From Oceanicaulis alexandrii DSM 11625 (GTDB taxonomy: Bacteria > Pseudomonadota > Alphaproteobacteria > Caulobacterales > Maricaulaceae), in NCBI RefSeq assembly GCF_000420265.1, contig NZ_ATUP01000001.1, forward strand, positions 1,240,001-1,304,000: 64,000 bases of DNA, read 5' to 3'. The notes beneath the pieces were generated by a model that worked only from the letters and a program-made list of their open reading frames with translations, had not been told where the DNA came from and searched no databases. Shown here in pieces: positions 47,453 to 58,195 of the stretch. A program made the translations under genes and the position numbers. Position 1 is the stretch's first letter. Each line of letters opens with the position of its first letter.

Positions 47453-48340
47453 ATGACTGACGATTCCTCACTCTTACAGGCAAACGCACGCCTTTTGCGC
47501 TCGGTTCTGTTCGTGCCCGGCGATAAGCCGCGCGCGCTGGACAAGGCGCAAGGCCTGGGCGCGGACGCCTTGATCATCGATCTTGAAGACGCGGTCGCGA
47601 CCGAACGCAAAGCCGAAGCCCGGCGTAATGCGCTGGACGCCGTCACGCGCTTCAGAAGCCATCATCTGTTCACGGTGTTAAGGATCGCCGAACCCGGATC
47701 GCCTGATCTGTCGGCGGACATGATGATCGCAGCCCAGAGCCGTCCGGACGCGGTCCTGATCGCCAAGCTCGAAGACGCCGAACAGCTGAGCGCGGTGCGC
47801 AAGCGCCTTGATGAGGCGGGCTATGACGGGCCGGTCTGGGCGATGATCGAAACGCCGCGCGGCGTCTTCAATGTCGAGGCGATCGCCCGCGCCGCACCCC
47901 TGAACCGGCTTGAAGCCTTAGTCGCCGGCGCCAATGACCTGGCGGAAGGGCTGTGTCTGCCCGAAGGCGAATTGCGCCGCCGGGCGCTCGAGCCGCATCT
48001 GGCGCGCATGGTGCTGGCGGCGCGCGCCATGGGGCTGGCGGTTCTGGACGCCGTCTACAACGCCTATACTGACGAGGCTGGTCTTGAGAGCGAAGCATGG
48101 CAGGGTCGCCAGCTCGGATTTGACGGCAAGACCTTGATTCATCCCAGCCAGATCTACCCTGTTCATAAGGCTTTCGCCCCAAGCGCGTCTGAACTGGACT
48201 GGGCTCGGAGCGTGGTGGATGCGTTTGATGATCCCGCCCATGCGGGCAAGGGCGCGGTGCCGGTACAGGGGCGAATGGTCGAACACATGCATTTGCGCAC
48301 CGCCAAAGCCCTGCTGGCCGCTGTGCAGACGACTGAATAA
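47453..48340 (+). CDS. CoA-ester lyase of the CitE/HpcH-HpaI family
   Basis: A 295-residue TIM-barrel protein. RSVLFVPGDKPRALDKAQGL, DALIIDLEDAV, MIETPRGVFNVEAIA and VAGANDLAEGL carry the conserved metal- and CoA-binding positions of citrate-lyase beta-like enzymes, whose members act on citramalyl-CoA, malyl-CoA or (as thioesterases) L-malyl-CoA. Other lyase subunits are absent, so this is a stand-alone type. It starts only 24 bases from the divergent kinase fusion and is followed 11 bases later by the ArsC-like gene. Confidence 0.87.
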   Translation: MTDDSSLLQANARLLRSVLFVPGDKPRALDKAQGLGADALIIDLEDAVATERKAEARRNALDAVTRFRSHHLFTVLRIAEPGSPDLSADMMIAAQSRPDAVLIAKLEDAEQLSAVRKRLDEAGYDGPVWAMIETPRGVFNVEAIARAAPLNRLEALVAGANDLAEGLCLPEGELRRRALEPHLARMVLAARAMGLAVLDAVYNAYTDEAGLESEAWQGRQLGFDGKTLIHPSQIYPVHKAFAPSASELDWARSVVDAFDDPAHAGKGAVPVQGRMVEHMHLRTAKALLAAVQTTE

Positions 48341-48351
48341 GGAGAGACGTC

Positions 48352-48693
48352 ATGGAATACTGGCATAATCCGCGCTGCTCGAAATCGCGCGAAGCCCTCG
48401 CCCTGCTGGAACAGCATGGCTATCGCCCGACGATCCGAGACTATCTCAAGGATGCGCCCAGTGCTGACGAAATCAGGTCCGTCGTCTCAAAGCTGCGCCT
48501 GTCCAGCGCCCGCGACCTGATGCGCACCAAGGAAGCGATTTACAAAGAGCTCGGTCTGAAAGACGTCAGCGATGAAGATCAGCTGATCAAGGCCATGGCT
48601 GACAATCCCAAGCTGATAGAGCGCCCGGTGCTGATCCATGACGAACGAGCCGCGCTGGGGCGTCCGGTTGAACGGATTCTGGACGCGGTCTGA
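48352..48693 (+). CDS. ArsC-like reductase (glutaredoxin-dependent family)
   Basis: A 113-residue thioredoxin-fold protein: YWHNPRCSKSREALALL with the redox Cys, ARDLMRTKEAIYKELGL and LIERPVLIHDERAALGRPVE near the end match the ArsC family, with Arg at anion-binding positions. The redox-active Cys is at residue 9. No ars operon is near, so the substrate may not be arsenate; YffB-like proteins belong to the same family. It is co-directional with the lyase gene, 11 bases downstream. Confidence 0.85.
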   Translation: MEYWHNPRCSKSREALALLEQHGYRPTIRDYLKDAPSADEIRSVVSKLRLSSARDLMRTKEAIYKELGLKDVSDEDQLIKAMADNPKLIERPVLIHDERAALGRPVERILDAV

Positions 48694-48771
48694 ACCCTGA
48701 CCGTCGAGACGTCTCACCATATGGAAACGCTTTAACACCCAGATTGACCTCTTCACGCTTTCGGAGCTTGC

Positions 48772-50520
48772 ATGTTGCAGTCTGCCGCCACTTTGGACGC
48801 TTATCGGACCGTCGCGTTAAGTCGCGCCAAAGAGTTGCCCACCCGGATCGGCTTGTCACTGCTCGGCTCGGCGGTTCTGTATCTGGGCGGCATGCCTGTC
48901 TTCGCGCTGGTCTACGCGCTGCTGGCGCTGAGTACTCAACTCCTTGATCGCTGGGTGTTCTCGCGTTTCGCTTCAGCCACGCGAACCCGCCCGATCTCGA
49001 ATGGCGAGAAACTGGCCGCAAACCTCTCCATGCTTCAGGCCACGGCGATCTATTCGCTGGTCAGCGTCGGGTTGTGGAATTCCTGGGGCGCGACAGGCGA
49101 AGCGGTCGCGCTCCTCTTCCTGTGCGGCGCGCTTTTTCACATCGCCGTTCATTCCAATCAGGACATGGCGCTCACCTTGTCGGGCGGGCTTCCCCATGCC
49201 GCTTATCTGATCAGTCTGCCATTGATGGCGATGTTCGGCCCTGACGGCCCACATATGGAGTACGGCCTGGTCCTGATCGCGGGGCTCTTGTTCTTGATGC
49301 ATTTCATCGTAGCGGCGCGACGGTTCGGCGACGCCAGCCTCCGCATTCGCGATGCACAACACAAGGCTGAGCTCGCCAATGCCGCAAAGACGCGATTTTT
49401 GTCCAATATGAGCCACGAAATCCGCACGCCCCTGAACGGCGTGATGGGGATGGCCCAGCTCCTGGAACACACAGACCTGACGTCAATACAGCGCGATTAC
49501 CTGCGCACCTTGAATTCATCCGGATACGCCTTGCGTGGGCTCATAGATGATGTTCTGGACATTTCTCGGATCGAAGCGGGCGAACTGGTGCTTGAATCCG
49601 TTCCCTATACGCCTGCAGACCTTCTGCGAGCTGCGGCTGACACCATCAGCAGTCAGACGACACAAAAGGGCCTGGCTCTGGAACTCGACATTGCTCCTGT
49701 CCTCGAAACTCTGGCCATGGGTGATGCAACCCGCACATTGCAGATTGTGACAAACTTCGCAGGAAACGCCGTCAAATTCACCGAGGCCGGCGCCATCGCC
49801 ATCAGCGGCCGCATGATCGAGCCGGGATGGATGGAGTTGAGCGTCTCCGACACCGGGCCGGGCATCGCGCCTGACGCGCTCTCGGTTATTTTCGATCGCT
49901 TCCACCAGCTTGATGACAGCCCCGGCCGCCGCCATGAGGGAACCGGGCTCGGTCTGACCATCGCGCAGGAAATCGCCAATCTGGCGGGCGGTGAAATCGG
50001 CGTCGAGAGCGAACTGGGCGCTGGAAGCCGATTCTGGGTGCGCTTGCCTCATACCGCCGCCAAGCCAGGCGCCGTCCCAGCTCACATGCAGCCGTCTATG
50101 CCTGCGCGTGCAGAAGCTCCGGCGCCAGCGCGCACCCGCACGGCTCTGGTTGTTGAGAACAACACCATCAACCGCAAACTTCTAGCTGACTTTCTGGAAA
50201 GCGCCGGCTGGTCCGTCTTTCAGGCTGTCAGCGCGGAGCATGCGCTGGAAGTCCTCGATCTCACCGAACAGGATCCCGATGTGGTATTGCTCGATTTGCA
50301 CATGCCCGGACTATCCGGAGAAGAGCTGCTTTCCATGTTGCGCAATGCATATCCGGAGTCGCCGGTCATCATCGTCACAGCTGACGCAACAAGCGGCACA
50401 TCCCAGCGTTTGCGCGAGAAAGGCGCCTCTGGCTATTTCGCCAAGCCCATCAATCTCAATGAGCTCGGCGAAACGCTTGACCAAATTACTTTGTGCAGCG
50501 CCAACACCGGGCAAACCTAA
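48772..50520 (+). CDS. hybrid sensor histidine kinase/response regulator
   Basis: A 582-residue protein: about five or six membrane helices (residues 25-180), then HisKA with the phosphorylated His in FLSNMSHEIRTPLNG (His 215), a HATPase_c domain (NAVKFTEAG N-box, DTGPGIAP, GTGLGLTI), a Pro/Ala linker and a C-terminal receiver (about 450-570) with the phosphoacceptor in VVLLDLHMP and Lys in GYFAKPI. The receiver has VENN where an acidic pair is usual. Its partner regulator is not adjacent; a phosphorelay is likely. Confidence 0.92.
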   Translation: MLQSAATLDAYRTVALSRAKELPTRIGLSLLGSAVLYLGGMPVFALVYALLALSTQLLDRWVFSRFASATRTRPISNGEKLAANLSMLQATAIYSLVSVGLWNSWGATGEAVALLFLCGALFHIAVHSNQDMALTLSGGLPHAAYLISLPLMAMFGPDGPHMEYGLVLIAGLLFLMHFIVAARRFGDASLRIRDAQHKAELANAAKTRFLSNMSHEIRTPLNGVMGMAQLLEHTDLTSIQRDYLRTLNSSGYALRGLIDDVLDISRIEAGELVLESVPYTPADLLRAAADTISSQTTQKGLALELDIAPVLETLAMGDATRTLQIVTNFAGNAVKFTEAGAIAISGRMIEPGWMELSVSDTGPGIAPDALSVIFDRFHQLDDSPGRRHEGTGLGLTIAQEIANLAGGEIGVESELGAGSRFWVRLPHTAAKPGAVPAHMQPSMPARAEAPAPARTRTALVVENNTINRKLLADFLESAGWSVFQAVSAEHALEVLDLTEQDPDVVLLDLHMPGLSGEELLSMLRNAYPESPVIIVTADATSGTSQRLREKGASGYFAKPINLNELGETLDQITLCSANTGQT

Positions 50521-51053
50521 TAGGGTTTTACTTCTGGCGTCTGTGTGCGCATGGAGGGCGGCAGCGTACGTCCATGCCCGGCCTGATAATCATCCAGCGC
50601 CCATTTGACGCTTGGAAAGGCCAGGTCGCTGAGCGGCAGGTTGCTCCACTCAAACAAGGCCACCTCTTCGCTTTCAGGTCCGGCGGCGATATCCGGCGCC
50701 GCAAAACGGGCCCGGAAGAAGATCTGGACCTGCGAGATGCGCGGCACTGAATAAACACCCAGGAGGCCTTCAAGCTCAAGTCTGGCGCAGGCCTCTTCGC
50801 GCGCTTCGCGCAAGGCCGCCTGCTCTACGCTTTCACCTTCCTCCATGTATCCCGCAGGCAAGGTCCAATAACCGGAGCGTGGCTCGATGGCCCGCCGGCA
50901 CATCAGCACACGCCCGTCAGAATGGGTCGCGACAACGCCAGCAACAATCTTGGGGTTCACGTAATCGATGAAGCCGCAAGTCCTGCAAATCCGGCGTTCG
51001 CGATCCTCACCCTCAGGTGTGGCATGAAGGAAATCAGGCTCTTGCGCGTCCAT
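50517..51053 (-). CDS. NUDIX hydrolase with zinc-ribbon start
   Basis: A 178-residue protein. CRTCGFIDYVNPKIVAGVVATH is a CxxC start of the NUDIX family found on NADH-pyrophosphatase-like proteins; the second CxxC is not visible. The NUDIX box GYMEEGESVEQAALREAREE is complete. The substrate could be a dinucleotide or a sugar-nucleotide. It converges on the kinase gene with overlapping stops. The MarR gene is divergent from it across about 118 bases. Confidence 0.88.
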   Translation of the reverse strand: MDAQEPDFLHATPEGEDRERRICRTCGFIDYVNPKIVAGVVATHSDGRVLMCRRAIEPRSGYWTLPAGYMEEGESVEQAALREAREEACARLELEGLLGVYSVPRISQVQIFFRARFAAPDIAAGPESEEVALFEWSNLPLSDLAFPSVKWALDDYQAGHGRTLPPSMRTQTPEVKPY

Positions 51054-51171
51054 GTCAAAACCCTTGCAGCATTAGATTTTATTGAGGTCATTCCGTATCA
51101 AGAAGGACTTGTTATTGAAACGTCGCTAAACCGGGGTATGGTTGCTTTGTTCCGTCGCCGGAGGGTGAAAT

Positions 51172-51738
51172 ATGGCTGACGCACTGGATTTCGACCTCAA
51201 TGTCTCGCCCGGTCATTTGATGCACCGCGCGCAGCAGTTTGCTGCGGAGCAGTTTTCAGAAGCGACCGGCGGCGTCCAGATCACACAGCGACAGTTCGCC
51301 GTACTCTGCGCGGTGCATGACGCTGAAGGCTTGACCCAGACCCAACTTGTCGCCGCGACCGGCATAGACCGCTCCACACTGGCGGAGCTGGTCTCTCGCA
51401 TGGCCTCCAAGGGATTGCTGGTGCGCGACAAGGCTCCGGGCGACGCGCGCGCCAATTCTGTCCGTTTCACGGATGAAGGCAGAAAGCTGCACGCCACCGT
51501 GATCGCCGGGGCCAAGGCCGCCGACGACGCTATTTTGATGGCCTTGCCCAAAAACAAGCGCGCCAGCTTCGTCGAAGCGCTCAATCGCATCGCTCGCGCC
51601 TCCGAGCTGGGCGCTGAAGCTGCTCGCGAAGAAGCCAAGAAAGCCAAACTTGCCGAGAAGGCCGCCAAGGCCAAATCCAAAAGCGGCGACAAGAAGAAAA
51701 AGAAGAAGAAGAAAAAAGCCGCCGCGGCCGCTGAATAG
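51172..51738 (+). CDS. MarR family transcription regulator with poly-lysine tail
   Basis: A 188-residue protein. Residues 1-145 form a MarR winged helix: VQITQRQFAVLCAVHDAEGLTQTQLV, GIDRSTLAELVSRMASKGLLVRDKAPGDARANSVRFTDEG. The last 40 residues are a Lys/Ala-rich helix and tail ending with nine lysines and a run of Ala and Glu. The tail may add non-specific DNA binding. The divergent NUDIX gene is a possible target. A clear GGAGG precedes the ATG. Confidence 0.87.
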   Translation: MADALDFDLNVSPGHLMHRAQQFAAEQFSEATGGVQITQRQFAVLCAVHDAEGLTQTQLVAATGIDRSTLAELVSRMASKGLLVRDKAPGDARANSVRFTDEGRKLHATVIAGAKAADDAILMALPKNKRASFVEALNRIARASELGAEAAREEAKKAKLAEKAAKAKSKSGDKKKKKKKKKAAAAAE

Positions 51739-51761
51739 CCCGGCGGCAGATTTCCGGCGTA

Positions 51762-52319
51762 TTACTGAGCGTCCGTCCAGCTTATCGGCTGTCCGCCCGC
51801 TTCAGCCCAAGGCTCGGCGAAACGCTGTATCCAGACAATATCCGTCACCGCCCCCCGCCATCGCGCGCGAATGACGCCCTCGCCATCCACGATGAAGGTT
51901 TCAGGCGGGCCGGTGACCCCAAGCTCAAACCCGGCGCGGCCTTCCGGATCCGCCGCCAACCCTGCGAACGGATCGCCCAGCTGGTTCAGAAACCGGGCGG
52001 CGTCTGACTCTTCGTCTTTATACAGCACGCCGTAAATCGGCACGCCTTGCGCCGCCAACGCTTCAAAGTATGGATGCTCCACCCGGCAGGGCGGGCACCA
52101 GGACGCCCAGACATTCAGCAGATACGGGCCTTCAATAGAATTGGGCTCATATCCGGTCTCCGCGAAGCTCACAGGCTCTAGCGGCAGGTTCAGGTCACTG
52201 ACGCGCTGACCCAGGATCGGATCGCCGCCGCCCTCGCTGGGACGAAGCAGCGCAATCGCGAAAATGGCCAGAAGCAGACCCACCCCGATCACCGGGAACC
52301 AGGTCATCAGGTTTTTCAT
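51762..52319 (-). CDS. ccmG: cytochrome c maturation thioredoxin CcmG/DsbE
   Basis: A 185-residue protein with one N-terminal membrane anchor (WFPVIGVGLLLAIFAIALL) and a periplasmic thioredoxin fold: LLNVWASWCPPCRVEHPYFE, KDEESDAARFLNQLGDPF and VTGPPETFIVDGEGVIR with the cis-Pro. It reduces apocytochrome c or CcmH. It is the last gene of ccmABCDG in this strand, overlapping ccmD by four bases. Confidence 0.95.
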   Translation of the reverse strand: MKNLMTWFPVIGVGLLLAIFAIALLRPSEGGGDPILGQRVSDLNLPLEPVSFAETGYEPNSIEGPYLLNVWASWCPPCRVEHPYFEALAAQGVPIYGVLYKDEESDAARFLNQLGDPFAGLAADPEGRAGFELGVTGPPETFIVDGEGVIRARWRGAVTDIVWIQRFAEPWAEAGGQPISWTDAQ

Positions 52320-52528
52320 GCCGCATCCTCATCCGTTTGCGCCGCAACCGACGCCTCGGCCGACGTCGCTTCGAGCGCTTCAAGACGTTTGAGACGCGCG
52401 GCGGCCGCGTGGCGACGCGCGACCGACAGCCAGACCAACCCGGCGCTGCCCAGCAAACTCAACCCATACGACACCCAGACATAGACGGCGTATCCGTCCA
52501 TGGCGAAAAACTCAGTGAGCGCGCTCAT
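52316..52528 (-). CDS. ccmD: haem exporter protein CcmD
   Basis: A 70-residue single-pass protein: FFAMDGYAVYVWVSYGLSLL as the helix with the family Tyr/Trp pattern, then a basic segment (SVARRHAAAARLKRLEALE). CcmD links the CcmABC haem transporter to CcmE. It overlaps ccmC and ccmG by four bases on each side, so the three are translationally coupled. Confidence 0.9.
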   Translation of the reverse strand: MSALTEFFAMDGYAVYVWVSYGLSLLGSAGLVWLSVARRHAAAARLKRLEALEATSAEASVAAQTDEDAA

Positions 52529-53268
52529 AGCTCCGCCTCCAGTTCCAGACGCCGCTCACGGCGGCGCTCCAGCGCGTCAGCGCGACGCTCCATCAGCATG
52601 GCGCGCATCTGGGTGAGGATGAGGGCGAGGTACAGGACGGTGAAGGCCAGCGCCATGATCGCCAGTGGCCAGAGCTGGGACGGATCAATCGTCGGCCCGT
52701 CAAAACGAAAAACGCTCGCGGGCTGATGCAAGGTGTTCCACCAGTCCACCGAGAACTTGATGATGGGCAGGTTGATCAGGCCCGCCATGGCGAGGATCGC
52801 GCCCGCGCGGGCCGAGAGCTTTTCGTCTTCAATCGCGGCGCGCAGCGCCATATAGCCCAGATAGAGCAAGAACAGCACCAGCATCGAGGTGAGTCTCGCG
52901 TCCCAGACCCACCAGGCGCCCCACATCGGTCGACCCCAGAGCGCACCGGTGGCCAGACACACAAAGGCGAAGACCGCGCCCGCCGGCGCAATCGCGCGAG
53001 CGGCGAGATCAGCCAGGTTATGCCGCCAGATGAAGTAGACGAAGCTGGCGCCACCCAGGCCTGCATAGGCGAACATGGCGAGCCAGGCGGCGGGCACATG
53101 CACATACATGATCCGCACGGTGTCGGACTGCTGATAATCCTCAGGCGAGAAATACAGCGCCCAGGGCAGGCCGATGGCGAACAGCACCGCCGTCATCCCC
53201 CAGCACCAGGGCAGGACAGCGCGCGCGAGACGGTCAAACCGCTCAGGATTGGCGAAATAGCTCCACAT
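52525..53268 (-). CDS. ccmC: haem exporter / haem-handling protein CcmC
   Basis: A 247-residue six-helix protein. The ATG at 53268 fits the family (MWSYFANPERFDRLARAVLPW). The tryptophan-rich WGxxWxWD motif is seen in GRPMWGAWWVWDARLTS, with histidines in the flanking loops (MYVHVPAAWLAMFAY and NTLHQPASV). It presents haem to CcmE in the periplasm. It lies 66 bases from ccmB and overlaps ccmD. Confidence 0.96.
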   Translation of the reverse strand: MWSYFANPERFDRLARAVLPWCWGMTAVLFAIGLPWALYFSPEDYQQSDTVRIMYVHVPAAWLAMFAYAGLGGASFVYFIWRHNLADLAARAIAPAGAVFAFVCLATGALWGRPMWGAWWVWDARLTSMLVLFLLYLGYMALRAAIEDEKLSARAGAILAMAGLINLPIIKFSVDWWNTLHQPASVFRFDGPTIDPSQLWPLAIMALAFTVLYLALILTQMRAMLMERRADALERRRERRLELEAEL

Positions 53269-53334
53269 GATCCGATCACCTAGCCGGGCCGGCCCGGTCG
53301 GGCAAGCCGATGCGGCGCTGAGCCGCAAGCAATA

Positions 53335-54003
53335 TCATTCCAGACGGGCTTTCAACGCCGCCGCAGCGCCAAGCGGCGCCAGCGCCAGAGCGGCGAGCGA
53401 ACCCGCCAGCGCCATCATCAGATTGGGGCCCGCAAGCCCCGTCCCGTCCATCGCCGCCCGCCCAGCGCCCGACGCAAACACCAGAAGCGGCACCTGCAAG
53501 GGCGCGGCGATCAGTGCGATCAACAGCCCCGCGCGCTTCAATCCCGCCGCCAGCGCGCCCGCAAAGGCGGCGATGAACGCCAGTCCCGGCGCCGCGATCG
53601 CCAGGCCCAACGCCAGCACGAAGGCTGAAGAAACGTCGAGTCCGTAGGCGAGCCCCCCGATGAACGCCAGAAACGGCATGGTCCAGAACACCGCGATGAT
53701 GAAAGCGAGCGTCTTCATGAACACCGCCAGGGCCAGTCCGACCGGCGACAAGGCATAAAGCTCGAGCGTGCCGTCTGAAGCGTCTTCGCTGAATATCCGC
53801 TCGGCGGGCTGCAAGGTGGCCAGCAAGGCTGCAAAGGCGATGACGCCCGGCCCGGCCGCCCGCAGGGTCTCTGCATCCGGACCGATGGCCAGAGGCGCCA
53901 ACGCCAGAGCGGCGAGATTAAACGCCGCCGGTCCTGCCGGCCCGCCGCCGCCGGCGAACGCCAGACGCAGCTCGCGGCTGAAGATCGCCATCATCGCGCT
54001 CAT
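53335..54003 (-). CDS. ccmB: haem exporter membrane subunit CcmB
   Basis: A 222-residue protein with six helices. The ATG at 54003 overlaps the ccmA stop by four bases and gives the family start (MAIFSRELRLAFAGGGG). ERIFSEDASDGTLELYALSP and GPNLMMALAGSLAALALAPLGAAAALK are conserved. It is the membrane partner of the CcmA ATPase. Confidence 0.92.
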   Translation of the reverse strand: MSAMMAIFSRELRLAFAGGGGPAGPAAFNLAALALAPLAIGPDAETLRAAGPGVIAFAALLATLQPAERIFSEDASDGTLELYALSPVGLALAVFMKTLAFIIAVFWTMPFLAFIGGLAYGLDVSSAFVLALGLAIAAPGLAFIAAFAGALAAGLKRAGLLIALIAAPLQVPLLVFASGAGRAAMDGTGLAGPNLMMALAGSLAALALAPLGAAAALKARLE

Positions 54004-54629
54004 CCCACACCCGCCCCGGTTTTTGTGGGGGCGGCGCGCAAATCCTCGACCCGTGCGCCCTCCCAGCCCAGATCCACATGGGTGGCGGCGATGACGATCC
54101 CGCCCGCGGCGCAATGGGACTTCACAAGAGCCGCGAGCCGTTCGCGCGACCGCGCATCCAGCGGCGCGGCAGGTTCATCCAGAAGCCAGACCGAGCGATT
54201 TGACAGCGCGATCCGCGCCAGCGCCGTGCGTCGTTTCTGCCCCGCCGACAATGTCCCGCAGGTCCGCCGCGCCAGATGCGCCAGCGCCATTCGCACCATG
54301 ACGGCGTCTAGCTGGCTGGCGTCGCCGCCATAAAGCCCCGCCCAGAACTGTAGCGATTGCTCGACGGTTTCAGAGGGCTTGAGCGCGTCCGCATGGCCGA
54401 GAAAGGCGACCGTTTGCGGGTCCAGCCTGATCTCGCCGCTCAAGGGCCGCACCAGCCCGCCCAGGGCGCGCAAAAGCGTCGTCTTGCCCGACCCGTTCGG
54501 CCCCAGAAGCACCAGCGCCTCGCCCGGCTCGACCGTCAGCGAAAACCCGGTCAGCACGGCTTTCCCCCCGCGCTCAAGGCGCAGATCAGAGACGATGATC
54601 GGTTCAGGATGGAAAGCGGCGGGGGTCAT
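54000..54629 (-). CDS. ccmA: haem exporter ATP-binding subunit CcmA
   Basis: A 209-residue ABC ATPase: Walker A LLGPNGSGKTTLLRAL, signature CGTLSAGQKRRTALARI and Walker B VWLLDEPAAPLDA. The ATG at 54629 with AGGTG before it is preferred to a start ten codons earlier. It heads ccmABCD-G, a unit that releases haem-loaded CcmE. ccmE, ccmF and ccmH are not in the window. The upstream gap contains two inverted repeats. Confidence 0.95.
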   Translation of the reverse strand: MTPAAFHPEPIIVSDLRLERGGKAVLTGFSLTVEPGEALVLLGPNGSGKTTLLRALGGLVRPLSGEIRLDPQTVAFLGHADALKPSETVEQSLQFWAGLYGGDASQLDAVMVRMALAHLARRTCGTLSAGQKRRTALARIALSNRSVWLLDEPAAPLDARSRERLAALVKSHCAAGGIVIAATHVDLGWEGARVEDLRAAPTKTGAGVG

Positions 54630-54649
54630 CACCTGATGACTTAGCCTCA

Positions 54650-54668
54650 CTTGGACCACGGGTCCAAG
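54650..54668. repeat. 19-base inverted repeat upstream of ccmA
   Basis: CTTGGACC-ACG-GGTCCAAG is a perfect 8-3-8 inverted repeat, 21 bases from the ccmA start. It is placed to act as an operator or as a hairpin in the ccmA leader. No T-run follows on the minus strand. Confidence 0.5.
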
Positions 54669-54681
54669 GCTGAGATGTCGC

Positions 54682-54697
54682 AGGTCTTCACAGACCT
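54682..54697. repeat. second inverted repeat in the ccmA-acnA gap
   Basis: AGGTCT-TCAC-AGACCT is a perfect 6-4-6 inverted repeat 13 bases after the first one. Both share the GGTC/GACC core, which suggests related sites for one regulator. Confidence 0.4.
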
Positions 54698-54781
54698 CCT
54701 ATCGCACTCATTCCTAGCCTGTCACGAATTGCGAATGCGTTGCGATAAAGCAGATAGACGCATCTCCGACATTCGCCCGCA

Positions 54782-54810
54782 TTGCAGCGCAGCGCAGACA
54801 GTATTAAAAC
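54782..54810 (+). promoter_or_regulatory. promoter of acnA, with a leader hairpin
   Basis: TTGCAGC (54782-54788), 14 bases, then ATTAAAAC (54803-54810), 6 of 8 matches to the Caulobacter -10 consensus GCTANAWC. Transcription would start near 54817. The leader then holds a perfect inverted repeat, GTCATG (54829-54834) and CATGAC (54843-54848), with an eight-base loop. Confidence 0.45.
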
Positions 54811-54914
54811 CCGCGCGAAACCCTTTCCGTCATGTGATCGCGCATGACACTCCGCCAGGACCGCCCGCACCCTCTCTCAGCCGCGGCGGCCAGGCCCGAC
54901 AACGAGGACCAAAC

Positions 54915-57593
<2,679 letters not shown>

Positions 57594-57616
57594 GCGATCT
57601 TACATCGCGAGCACGA

Positions 57617-57650
57617 CAAACCCCGGCGGAGCGATCCGCCGGGGTTTTTT
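57617..57650 (+). terminator. terminator after acnA
   Basis: AACCCCGGCGGA (57619-57630) pairs perfectly with TCCGCCGGGGTT (57635-57646) around GCGA, followed by six Ts. It is 25 bases after the acnA stop. Confidence 0.95.
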
Positions 57651-57735
57651 GTTGCCGCCGCATACAAACCTGCTCGCTTCAGGTTATATAATTATACGCG
57701 TTCAATTGAGCCGCTCCCTAGCAGACGAGACGACC

Positions 57736-58161
57736 ATGCCTTTTTCGACGTGCATAGATCACTCCCAGCGCCTGGTCGTGTTTCACAACACTGGGCGACT
57801 GGTTCGCGGGGATATGGACAAGGTGGTGGGACTATTCCGAAATCCCAAATTCCCTGTCAGCTATGACTTGCTGACCCTGTTTGAGCCTGATGTGACCATG
57901 GATATCGATCATACCGCGCTGGTGGATCATGCCATTGAGCGTCAGCGCACCTTGCAGGAACGCTCGCCCGAACACGCGATCAAGTCCGCCTTCGCCGGTG
58001 TCCCGGACGGCCTCAAACCGATGCTTGAGCTTTGGCCGCTCTTCTTTCCAGCGTCACAGGACAGTCTCTCCATCCGCTTTTTTCACACGGTGGAAGAGGC
58101 GCTGGCCTGGTTGGGACGCGGCCCGCTGGATGAGTCTGCGCTGACGGAATTTCAGCCCTAG
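57736..58161 (+). CDS. small protein resembling the SpoIIAA/STAS-like fold, unknown function
   Basis: Not firmly recognised. 141 residues starting MPFSTCIDHSQRLVVFHNTG. The alternation of a beta-start, a middle helix and an end with FFHTVEEALAWLG resembles the SpoIIAA-like (STAS-type) family of Alphaproteobacteria, but no motif is decisive. A TATAAT at 57687-57692 lies upstream without a good -35. It is convergent with the beta-repeat gene and lies after the acnA terminator, so it is its own unit. Confidence 0.6.
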   Translation: MPFSTCIDHSQRLVVFHNTGRLVRGDMDKVVGLFRNPKFPVSYDLLTLFEPDVTMDIDHTALVDHAIERQRTLQERSPEHAIKSAFAGVPDGLKPMLELWPLFFPASQDSLSIRFFHTVEEALAWLGRGPLDESALTEFQP

Positions 58162-58195
58162 CAATGCCCGCGCGATCGCCCAAAAGACTGGCGGA

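Noticed and set aside
51054-51171. GCTAAACC in front of the MarR gene as a Caulobacter-type promoter
   Set aside because: The -10 resembles the consensus, but no matching -35 lies at 10-14 bases.
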